A stretch of 15,556 bases of DNA from an uncultured Eisenbergiella sp. (GTDB taxonomy: Bacteria > Bacillota > Clostridia > Lachnospirales > Lachnospiraceae): assembly GCA_948960675.1 (NCBI GenBank), contig CARDPF010000037.1:1-15556 (forward strand), given 5' to 3'. Below the pieces are notes generated by a model. It did no database searches. It saw only the letters and a program-made list of their open reading frames with translations, and was not told the origin of the DNA. Positions within the stretch are counted from its first letter, which is position 1. Each line of letters opens with the position of its first letter. Shown piece by piece: positions 7,644-13,527 of this stretch. The translations under genes were made by a program, and so were the position numbers.

Positions 7644-7672
7644 AGTATACCATGGAATCCAAATGGATTCAA
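7644..7672 (-). promoter_or_regulatory. Promoter of the restriction-modification operon with internal palindrome
   Basis: On the minus strand, TTGAAT (7672-7667) and TATACT (7649-7644) are separated by exactly 17 bp, and TGG immediately before the -10 box makes it an extended -10 promoter. A perfect inverted repeat, GAATCC-AAAT-GGATTC (7655-7670), overlaps the -35 box and spacer, where a bound repressor would block RNA polymerase. The predicted leader to the methylase ATG is about 30-35 nt. No separate controller (C-protein) gene is present in the window. Confidence 0.7.
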
Positions 7673-7684
7673 CTGATTTGCAAC

Positions 7685-7745
7685 GTAACGGTTCAGACAA
7701 GTCTGCACGGTACGCCGACCGGCATGGCAGCGGCAGGATGGCCCC
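7685..7745 (+). repeat. GTTCAGACA repeat, middle copy
   Basis: The copy starts GTAACGGTTCAGACA, has an imperfect hairpin with the perfect core CAGAC-AA-GTCTG (7694-7705), and continues into 7710-7745, which matches the left-edge copy (44-9, minus strand) at about 29 of 36 positions. It starts 13 bp beyond the -35 box of the R-M promoter, so it marks the right edge of the R-M cassette. Confidence 0.62.
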
Positions 7746-7767
7746 TTGCAGTGCGGGCATTCCTTAC

Positions 7768-7781
7768 GCATGTATACATGC
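7768..7781. promoter_or_regulatory. 14-bp perfect palindrome
   Basis: GCATGTATACATGC is a perfect palindrome in the 213-bp gap between the alpha-galactosidase stop codon and the R-M operon. It may be a regulator site or a small hairpin near the alpha-galactosidase mRNA 3' end. No protein can be assigned to it. Confidence 0.3.
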
Positions 7782-7817
7782 AAAACGGGGAATTTCACCA
7801 AAATGCCGGATCAATAT

Positions 7818-9137
7818 TTAATGATATTTGGGCAGGTAGTCCCCGTGTGCCGCGATCAATTCGTCCACCATTTTTTTGATGGAATCAATATCCAGTTCAC
7901 TGCCGGTATGGGGATCGAGCATCGCGGCCTGGTAAATGTGCTCGCGCTTTAATGTGCGCGCCGCCTCAATGGTCAGCAGCTGCACATTGATATTGGTCAT
8001 ATTCATGGCGGCGCACTGTATGGGAAGCTCTCCCACATGGCAGGGGTGCACGCCATGTCCGTTCACCAGACAGGGCACTTCGACGCAGGCATTCTCCGGC
8101 AGGTTGGTAATCAGATGCCCGGTATTCAACACATTCCCCCCGATCTGGAAAGGATTGCCGGTCACGCAGGCCTCCATAATCCAGGAAGCGTATTCCCGGG
8201 AACGGGCATGGTCCTTTACCCCGTTTTCCATCAGTTCTGCATATTCTTTCTTCCACCCTTCGATCTGGCTGACGCAGCGGCGGGGATATTCGTCCAACGG
8301 AATGTTATAGCGTTCGATCAATTCCGGGTACTTATTTTTGATATAAAACATATTGTATTCCGCATTATGCTCGCTGGACTCGGTACAGTAATAACCGAAA
8401 TGGTTGATGTAATCCAGCCGCACCTTATCCTTGCATTCGGGATCGGCCAGCTTTTTTGCCACACGGGATTTGATTTCCGGGTACAAATCCACCCCGTTTT
8501 TATCCCGCAGTTCCAAAAGCCAGCCCATGTGGTTGATACCCGCAATCAGTTCCCTGCGTCCCTCCAGCCTGTCCTCCATGCCCAGTTCCTTTAACAGCCC
8601 TTCCGAGCATACCTGTACGCTGTGACAAAGCCCCACCGTCTTCACACCGGTATAGCGCTGCATATAGCCGGACAGCATCGCCATGGGATTGGTATAGTTT
8701 AGGAAAAGCGCGTCCGGACAGACCTCTTCCATATCCCTTGCAAAATCTGCCATCACCGGAATGGTGCGCAGCGCGCGCATAATTCCGCCGATGCCCAGCG
8801 TATCCGCAATGGTCTGCCGCAGCCCGTATTTTTTCGGAATCTCAAAATCAATGATGGTGCAGGGATCATAAAGCCCCACCTGAATCGCGTTCACCACAAA
8901 ATCGGCCCCCCGCAAGGCTTCTTTCCGGTTTTCCACGCCCTTGTAGCATTCGATTCTGCCAAAACCGCCCTTGGTCTGGCGCATCGCCTCCAAAATTGTC
9001 CGGCTCTCCTCCAGACGTCCCCCGTCGATGTCATAGAGCGCAAAGACGCTGTCCCGAAGGGCCGTACTGCACATACAGTCCCCGATCACGTTACGGGCAA
9101 AAACCGTACTGCCCGCCCCCATAAATGTAATTTTCAT
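7818..9137 (-). CDS. GH4 alpha-galactosidase (MelA-type)
   Basis: This 439-aa protein is a glycoside hydrolase family 4 enzyme, an NAD+- and Mn2+-dependent glycosidase that works through redox steps in the cytoplasm. Landmarks: the Rossmann-type N terminus MKITFMGAGSTVFARNVIGD; FLNYTNPMAM (145-154), which holds the metal and substrate Asn; CHSV at 171-174, the metal-ligand Cys motif whose Ser is characteristic of the alpha-galactosidase branch (CHEV marks alpha-glucosidase, CHG the alpha-glucuronidases); and GINHMGW with His203. The frame is open back to 9224, but the family start MKITF at 9137 has AGGAGG at good spacing. It lies 195 nt downstream of the DUF5605-type gene and may share its message or have its own promoter. 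Likely substrates are short alpha-galactosides taken up by the cell. Confidence 0.93.
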   Translation of the reverse strand: MKITFMGAGSTVFARNVIGDCMCSTALRDSVFALYDIDGGRLEESRTILEAMRQTKGGFGRIECYKGVENRKEALRGADFVVNAIQVGLYDPCTIIDFEIPKKYGLRQTIADTLGIGGIMRALRTIPVMADFARDMEEVCPDALFLNYTNPMAMLSGYMQRYTGVKTVGLCHSVQVCSEGLLKELGMEDRLEGRRELIAGINHMGWLLELRDKNGVDLYPEIKSRVAKKLADPECKDKVRLDYINHFGYYCTESSEHNAEYNMFYIKNKYPELIERYNIPLDEYPRRCVSQIEGWKKEYAELMENGVKDHARSREYASWIMEACVTGNPFQIGGNVLNTGHLITNLPENACVEVPCLVNGHGVHPCHVGELPIQCAAMNMTNINVQLLTIEAARTLKREHIYQAAMLDPHTGSELDIDSIKKMVDELIAAHGDYLPKYH

Positions 9138-9234
9138 GCCTGTCCTCCTTTTTCCGGCCTGCCTTGGCCGTATCCTTTTTCGTAACACTCCGGACGTTTC
9201 CGGACCGTTCCCCCCTTTCATCATAACCGAAACC

Positions 9235-9330
9235 CTTGCAAAAGAAAACCATTTTCAAGAATCAAAAACCGTGTCGGACAGATTGTCGATCATCATGGAT
9301 TTCCATTTATATACCCCCCTCTTTTGCAAG
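9235..9330. promoter_or_regulatory. 11-bp inverted repeat upstream of the alpha-galactosidase gene
   Basis: CTTGCAAAAGA (9235-9245) and TCTTTTGCAAG (9320-9330) are perfect reverse complements separated by 74 bp. The right arm lies 2 nt from the DUF5605-type stop codon and the left arm about 100 bp upstream of the alpha-galactosidase start. It could be a pair of operator half-sites or a long hairpin in a read-through message. No convincing -35/-10 pair was found here. Confidence 0.35.
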
Positions 9331-9332
9331 CA

Positions 9333-10853
9333 TTATGCTTTTTGAATCCGCACCGCCATATACTGCCTGCCAGGCAGTTCCACCCGGAAGCTGCCGGTAA
9401 AGATCCCTACCTCTTCCACCGTCATATTCCAGGTGTCAATCACCTCCACCCTATATGCATGCACGTCGTCAAAGTAAAATTTGCGAAACGACGGGCGCAT
9501 GAAGCTGTAATAAAACAGATGATACCCCGTCCTTTCCGCTTCCATAAAATTTTGAGGCACGGCGCAGACTTCATCCCAAGAACGCTGCTTCTCCACAAGG
9601 CCAATCCCCGGCGTCTCCTTCAAAATCCGCAAGAGGAACCGAACCCTTTTCCAGCTCTCCCCGTGCAAAATGCCCCCGTGGGACCACCACAAGACATCAT
9701 CCTTTGCCAAAAAAGTTTCCCCGTGGCCCGGGTAACCACCCCGGCAGGCGGCCTCCCAAAACCTCCGGACCATCTCCTTTCCCGTGATATTCCCCCAGCC
9801 GTGTTCGATATTCCCCTCATAAGCAATTTCGTCCAACACCACGGGCTTGCGGTACCGTGTCCGCCACTCTGTCACCAGCTCCGCGCTTTTATATAAATCC
9901 TGGCGCTGGATGCTACAATGGGTAATCCACGGCCTCGCATGATCATAAAACGCCATGCAGTTATGAATGGACCGCAGATGCCGGTAGGGATCCTTTTGGC
10001 AGATAATGGACGCAAAGCGTTCCCAGTCTTGGATGGATTTGTGTTCCATCAGATCGTATTCGTTTGCCAAAGACCACCATACATTGCGGTAAGCAGCAAG
10101 CCGCGCCACCACATACCGGATATAAAGATCGTCCTGCGCCTCATCCATCTGTGCAAATCCCCAGCGGTCATAAGGATGCATCAAAATCAGGTCCGCTTCC
10201 ACGCCGATTTTTTGCAGCTTTTCCACACATGCCTCTATGTGGGCAAAATGCGCCGTGCAAAACCGTTCAAAATCCCAATGGTTTCCCTCTGTTTTTCCCG
10301 TATACTGCATGAAATTGTCCCGGGTCAGTACGCCGCAATCCATGGGCGTTCCCTCATAAGGATAACTGCGGGGCTCCCCCAGGTTGTAATCATAGTGCTT
10401 GGGGAAAATGCAAAACCGGATTTTGTTGAATCCCGATTCCTGCAGACCTGCAAGCGTCTGCGCAATCCGCTCGTCCGGCTGCAACTCCCAGACATAACAG
10501 GTCGTGCCCACCGGATAATAGGGAACGCCGTCCTCATAGGCAAAATGCCAGGTATTGGCCACCCGCACCGGCCCGTGATTGCCCGATGCAGGCTCCGTCA
10601 CCCAAAAGGTTCCCTCCTGCTTTTGTGCCAAAAAACTTGCCTGCAGGCAAAACCGGTATTCCCCGGTAAAGGACGGCATAAAACGCACCTTATAAACCCC
10701 GTCCCCGTCATAAAAACCGTCCGCCTCCACGGTTTCCGATTTTCCTGTAAAGATGGCCCGGATCCACTGTCCGGTAAACGGATTCCCTTCTGCAGTCCCG
10801 GCGCAGGACACTTCCCATACACCCCATTTTTCCACACTTTTTTGATAATCCAT
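9333..10853 (-). CDS. Cytoplasmic glycosidase-like protein (DUF5060/DUF4038/DUF5605-type)
   Basis: This 506-aa protein has three parts. An N-terminal beta-sandwich of DUF5060 type (about 5-88) holds VEKWGVWEVSCAG and FYDGDGVYKVRF. A (beta/alpha)8 barrel of DUF4038/clan GH-A type (about 95-400) follows. The C-terminal beta domain (about 420-506) is of DUF5605 type. In the barrel, Glu265 of SLANEYD and Glu342 of VLDEIAYEG sit at the ends of predicted strands, as acid/base and nucleophile would in clan GH-A. There is no signal peptide, so it should act on imported oligosaccharides. The frame opens at a GTG (10868) overlapping the aminotransferase stop, but GAGGGG lies just before the ATG at 10853, which is chosen. 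It is 11 nt from the aminotransferase gene. The substrate is unknown; domain names are from memory, without a search. Confidence 0.8.
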   Translation of the reverse strand: MDYQKSVEKWGVWEVSCAGTAEGNPFTGQWIRAIFTGKSETVEADGFYDGDGVYKVRFMPSFTGEYRFCLQASFLAQKQEGTFWVTEPASGNHGPVRVANTWHFAYEDGVPYYPVGTTCYVWELQPDERIAQTLAGLQESGFNKIRFCIFPKHYDYNLGEPRSYPYEGTPMDCGVLTRDNFMQYTGKTEGNHWDFERFCTAHFAHIEACVEKLQKIGVEADLILMHPYDRWGFAQMDEAQDDLYIRYVVARLAAYRNVWWSLANEYDLMEHKSIQDWERFASIICQKDPYRHLRSIHNCMAFYDHARPWITHCSIQRQDLYKSAELVTEWRTRYRKPVVLDEIAYEGNIEHGWGNITGKEMVRRFWEAACRGGYPGHGETFLAKDDVLWWSHGGILHGESWKRVRFLLRILKETPGIGLVEKQRSWDEVCAVPQNFMEAERTGYHLFYYSFMRPSFRKFYFDDVHAYRVEVIDTWNMTVEEVGIFTGSFRVELPGRQYMAVRIQKA

Positions 10854-10864
10854 CCAAACACCCC

Positions 10865-12358
10865 TCACTGCTGCTGGTAGCCATCCAAAAAGTCCCCCAG
10901 CTTTTGGGCCGCATCCTTAAGTACCTCGATGCGCGGCAGATACACCACCCGGAAATGGTCCGGACGGCTCCAGTTAAACCCGCCGCCGTGGATAATGAGT
11001 ATCTTTTTATCCCGCAGCAAATCCAGCGCAAATTTCTCATCATCCACGATATTGAACTTCCTGACATCCAGCTTCGGGAAAATGTAAAAGGCGGCCTTGG
11101 GCTTCACCGCGCTGACTCCGGGAATTTCGTTAAGCGCCTTATAGATATAATCCCTCTGCTCATAAACCCTTCCGCCGGGAACGATATAATTTTTCACGCT
11201 CTGGTATCCGCCAAGGGCGGTCTGCACGATGGACTGCGCCGGTACATTGGAGCAAAGCCGCATGTTGGAAAGCATGTTCAACCCTTCTATATAGTCCTTC
11301 GCTATCTTTTTATTGCCACTCAAAATCATCCAGCCAATCCGAAATCCGGCGATCATATGGGACTTGGACAGCCCGCTGAAGGTAACACAAAACAGATCCG
11401 GCGCCAGGGAAGCGAGGGAAACATGCTCTGCGCCGTCCATGACCAGACGGTCATAAATTTCGTCGGAGAACAAAATGAGCTGATGCTGCCTTGCAATCTC
11501 CACAATCTGTTCCAACACCTGCCTAGGATACACGGCCCCCGTAGGATTGTTGGGATTAATGATCACCAGGGCTTTTGTCCGGTCCGTAATCTTCTTTTTG
11601 ATATCCTCCATGTCCGGATACCACTCCGCCTCCTCATCGCAAATATAGTGAACGGCCTTTCCCCCGGCCAACGTCACACAGGCAGTCCATAGCGGGTAAT
11701 CCGGCGCGGGAACCAATACCTCGTCCCCGTCGTCCAAAAGGGCCGACATGCTCAGATTAATCAATTCACTCACCCCGTTTCCCGTGTAAATGTCCTCTAT
11801 GGAAAGATTGGGGATATTTTTGATCTGGGCGTACTGCATAATGGCCTTTCTTGCCGAAAAAAGCCCCTTCGCCGCCGAATACCCCTCGCATTCGGTCAGC
11901 TGCCTTTGCATATCGTAAATTACCTCATCCGGGGTGCGGAACCCGAAAGGGGCCGGATTTCCGATGTTCAATTTCAGCACATTGATCCCGCTCTCCTCCA
12001 TTCTGGTGGCCTCATCCACCACCGGCCCCCGCACATCATATAACACATTATCCAACTTCGCTGACTTTTTGACTTCCCTCATCGTTCTCCCTCCTTCTGC
12101 ATCCGGCTCCCCTGCCCCCTCTTTTTCCCCTGTTTCCGGGAGTGTGCCGCATAGCCATGCGGCGTCCACCTGCAGGATTTCCGCAAGAAACAGCGCCGTA
12201 TTTTTTCTGGGTACCGTCTTTCCGCTGACATACTGGCTCATCTGGCTCTTCCCAAGCTTGACGCCCCTCTCCTTGGCAATACGCAGAAAATCCACCTGCT
12301 TCATGCCGCGTTTTTGCATCGCCAGATTGAACCGTTCCGCAAACGATTGATGATCCAT
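10865..12358 (-). CDS. XRE helix-turn-helix fused to AlaA-like aminotransferase
   Basis: This 497-aa protein joins an N-terminal XRE/Cro-type DNA-binding domain (about 1-70, with KSQMSQYVSGKTVPRKNTALFLAEIL) through a short acidic, Gly-rich linker to a full-length class I PLP aminotransferase (93-497). The enzyme part closely resembles E. coli AlaA (glutamate-pyruvate transaminase) over its entire length: KLDNVLYDVRGPV, LKLNIGNPAPFGF, NPNNPTGAVY (268-277), SGLSKSHMIAGFRIGW with the PLP lysine at 332, and HFRVVYLPR. It probably makes alanine from pyruvate and glutamate. The ATG at 12358 follows CAGGAG. A second ATG at 12082 has AAGGAGGG upstream and would give a 405-aa enzyme, the exact E. coli AlaA length. 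The gene has a promoter overlaid by GTTCA repeats. Confidence 0.92.
   Translation of the reverse strand: MDHQSFAERFNLAMQKRGMKQVDFLRIAKERGVKLGKSQMSQYVSGKTVPRKNTALFLAEILQVDAAWLCGTLPETGEKEGAGEPDAEGGRTMREVKKSAKLDNVLYDVRGPVVDEATRMEESGINVLKLNIGNPAPFGFRTPDEVIYDMQRQLTECEGYSAAKGLFSARKAIMQYAQIKNIPNLSIEDIYTGNGVSELINLSMSALLDDGDEVLVPAPDYPLWTACVTLAGGKAVHYICDEEAEWYPDMEDIKKKITDRTKALVIINPNNPTGAVYPRQVLEQIVEIARQHQLILFSDEIYDRLVMDGAEHVSLASLAPDLFCVTFSGLSKSHMIAGFRIGWMILSGNKKIAKDYIEGLNMLSNMRLCSNVPAQSIVQTALGGYQSVKNYIVPGGRVYEQRDYIYKALNEIPGVSAVKPKAAFYIFPKLDVRKFNIVDDEKFALDLLRDKKILIIHGGGFNWSRPDHFRVVYLPRIEVLKDAAQKLGDFLDGYQQQ
12082..12096 (-). promoter_or_regulatory. Internal ribosome binding site and start for a separate aminotransferase
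   Basis: AAGGAGGG (minus strand, 12096-12089) is followed six bases later by an in-frame ATG ending at 12082. That ATG is codon 93, exactly where homology to stand-alone AlaA begins (MREVKKSAKLDN). The site is stronger than the one at the annotated start. It would produce a 405-aa enzyme without the DNA-binding domain. Confidence 0.6.
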
Positions 12359-12398
12359 GCTCCAATCTCCTGTCCTGATAGCAAACCGCTTCCCATTG

Positions 12399-12476
12399 GT
12401 TCACTTTTAACACTATAAGTTCATTTTCAAAGTTCATAATATCACACAAGCCAAAAAAGTTCAATATCCGGGTTCA
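12399..12476 (-). promoter_or_regulatory. Promoter of the XRE-aminotransferase gene with spaced GTTCA repeats
   Basis: On the minus strand, TTGAAC (12464-12459) and TATTAT (12441-12436) are separated by exactly 17 bp, giving a leader of about 70 nt. GTTCA occurs five times on the plus strand: at 12399, 12419, 12432, 12459 and 12472. The second and third, and the fourth and fifth, are each spaced 13 bp, and the two pairs are offset by 40 bp. One copy overlaps the -35 box and another touches the -10 box, as expected for an autorepressor such as the XRE domain encoded by this gene. That link is inference. Confidence 0.65.
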
Positions 12477-12480
12477 AATT

Positions 12481-12638
12481 CACATGGAAATTAATTTTAC
12501 AGACAAAAGAGGGGCGGTTTTTGCGCAGCAAGACCCGCAATACTGCCCCGAACCGTAACACAACTGTAAGTAACAGTTCAGACAAGTCTGCCCTGTTACA
12601 ACTGTAACGATTTTACGTGGTAATTCCAGAATATAATC
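12481..12638. other. Gene-free stretch with hairpins between two divergent promoters
   Basis: The interval 12359-12727 has no gene. Apart from the two promoters and the 30-nt repeat hairpin, it holds a stem made from GGGGCGGT (12511-12518) with ACTGCCCC (12542-12549), including one G-U pair, and TTGCG (12521-12525) with CGCAA (12536-12540). On the minus strand the stem is followed by TCTTTTGT, so it may be a weak intrinsic terminator for leftward transcription entering from the right. The remainder shows nothing I can name. Confidence 0.4.
12570..12599 (+). repeat. GTTCAGACA repeat hairpin, right copy
   Basis: This 30-nt copy is a near-perfect hairpin: GTAACAG (12570-12576) pairs with CTGTTAC (12593-12599), then a 2x2 mismatch, then CAGAC with GTCTG around an AA loop. 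The 8-bp direct repeat AACTGTAA directly flanks it (12562-12569 and 12600-12607), as a target-site duplication would. It lacks the GGCAGCGGCAGG part of the two longer copies. Confidence 0.6.
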
Positions 12639-12667
12639 TTGACTTTTCCGGCTGCCATCCCTAAACT
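12639..12667 (+). promoter_or_regulatory. Promoter for the small coiled-coil gene
   Basis: TTGACT (12639-12644) and TAAACT (12662-12667) are 17 bp apart. Transcription would start near 12674, giving a leader of about 54 nt that contains the GCGCCA/TGGCGC hairpin (12684-12699). CTAAAC (12661-12666) and GTTTAG (12706-12711) bracket the hairpin in the DNA. Confidence 0.5.
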
Positions 12668-12679
12668 AAAAACAGGCCA

Positions 12680-12702
12680 TGGCGCGCCAACAATGGCGCA
12701 TG
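12680..12702 (-). repeat. 23-nt hairpin repeat, copy B
   Basis: This is the exact reverse complement of 4172-4194. It lies in the predicted 5' leader of the small coiled-coil gene, ending about 9 nt before its ribosome binding site, so it could affect translation of that gene. Confidence 0.6.
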
Positions 12703-12727
12703 CCGGTTTAGAAAGGAAACGATCCGA

Positions 12728-12964
12728 ATGGAATCTTTTGATGACGAACGGTTTCACGCCGAGATACAGCTGGAATTGATCCGCTATATAGACACCCGGT
12801 TGGAGCAAATTGAACTTTTACTTCATAAATTGGACAGACTCGCCCGGCTGGCAGTCAGGGATAACGCCCAGGAAGCCGAACGGAAACAACTCCAGGCGGA
12901 AGTGATACGCCTACAGCAGGAGATTGACCGTATCGCTTCACAGCTAAACATCTCCCCCGACTAG
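12728..12964 (+). CDS. Small coiled-coil protein resembling a flagellin D1 segment
   Basis: This 78-aa acidic protein is predicted to be almost entirely helical: helix one about residues 5-41, a short hinge around RDNAQE, and helix two about 48-72. The second half (KQLQAEVIRLQQEIDRIASQLN) resembles the flagellin N-terminal D1 helix, where QxExxQLxxEIDRIA followed by a TxFN-like turn is conserved. The rest of flagellin is absent: no N-terminal assembly region, no ASDNAAGLAI-type block, no C-terminal helix. The start follows AAAGGAAA, and a promoter is visible upstream. Resemblance may be convergent coiled-coil composition. It could be a small structural or regulatory protein; function is unknown. 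Confidence 0.65.
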   Translation: MESFDDERFHAEIQLELIRYIDTRLEQIELLLHKLDRLARLAVRDNAQEAERKQLQAEVIRLQQEIDRIASQLNISPD

Positions 12965-13066
12965 TACACCGAATAATAAGTTCCTGGCGTTTACACGTCC
13001 TGCTTTCCTTTTTCCATTTTCCCCCGGTTCTGTTACGGCAGGCTCCATATATGCTGTATGGGTTTC

Positions 13067-13336
13067 TTAAGTGGCATTGCCGGCAAACCGTGACGACAGA
13101 TCGTTCAGCCATGCAACCGCTTCGTCCCGGCCTTGTAGGGTGAGGGGAAATTGGCGGGTCTGCTTTTGGTCGTCCGGGGTTTTGAAAAAGCAAAAAGGCT
13201 CCGGCCAGACGGTGACATCCATGCAGTCTCCGCCGTCGTTCTTTCCCTTGGCAAACCGGTAACGCATGCCGCAGTAACTCCCGGTTTGCACTTCCTTTTT
13301 GATATAATTGATGTGTACAGAGTTTGGATCAATCAT
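13067..13336 (-). CDS. Small conserved-looking protein of unknown function
   Basis: This 89-aa protein is not recognised. It has an AGGAGGT ribosome binding site directly before the ATG at 13336 and a compositionally normal sequence, with the aromatic-rich central strand VTVWPEPFCFFKTPDD and a C-terminal helix DEAVAWLNDLSSRF. Together these look like a small single alpha/beta domain. There are no membrane segments, signal peptide or metal motifs. It is convergent with the small coiled-coil gene (102 nt between stops) and follows the membrane protein gene with 191 nt that hold a long hairpin, so it is probably transcribed on its own. Confidence 0.72.
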   Translation of the reverse strand: MIDPNSVHINYIKKEVQTGSYCGMRYRFAKGKNDGGDCMDVTVWPEPFCFFKTPDDQKQTRQFPLTLQGRDEAVAWLNDLSSRFAGNAT

Positions 13337-13405
13337 GGATACCTCCTATCGGATGACGGGGGCCGAAAGATTGAAAATTAAAATTTTCAACCGCAGGATT
13401 TTTGT

Positions 13406-13482
13406 CTGCGCATTGCAAGGCCATACATGGCTTGCCACAAACCCGTAAGCCATGTATGGCTTTGTGCAATAAAGCCGCGCAG
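13406..13482. repeat. Long imperfect hairpin
   Basis: Nested inverted repeats fold 77 nt into one long stem: CTGCGC (13406-13411) with GCGCAG (13477-13482); ATTGCA (13412-13417) with TGCAAT (13465-13470); and the 14-bp perfect GCCATACATGGCTT (13420-13433) with AAGCCATGTATGGC (13447-13460), around a 13-nt loop. It lies between the membrane protein stop codon and the promoter region of the 89-aa gene. There is no U-run on either side, so it is not a standard intrinsic terminator. It may be a miniature repeat element. Confidence 0.65.
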
Positions 13483-13527
13483 AAATGAGGCAAAATATGG
13501 AAAAACGCAAATTGTAACCACGTGGCA

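Noticed and set aside
7605..7760. 52-residue N-terminal extension of the methyltransferase frame
   Set aside because: It overlaps the promoter, the palindrome and the GTTCAGACA repeat; motif I normally sits a few residues from the start, as with the ATG at 7604.
9138..9224. 29-residue N-terminal extension of the GH4 frame
   Set aside because: GH4 proteins begin with the Rossmann strand MKITFMGAGS; AGGAGG precedes the ATG at 9137.
9918..10880. Long plus-strand ORF (320 aa) antisense to the DUF5605-type gene
   Set aside because: Shadow ORF without a ribosome binding site or recognisable domain; the minus-strand protein has coherent domains and catalytic residues.
12048..12464. 138-aa minus-strand ORF overlapping the XRE-aminotransferase start
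   Set aside because: It is out of frame with the XRE domain, which has clear HTH sequence, and it runs through the promoter and operator.
13406..13482. Intrinsic terminator for the membrane protein gene
   Set aside because: The stem is strong but no U-run follows it on the minus strand, where A-rich sequence is found instead.
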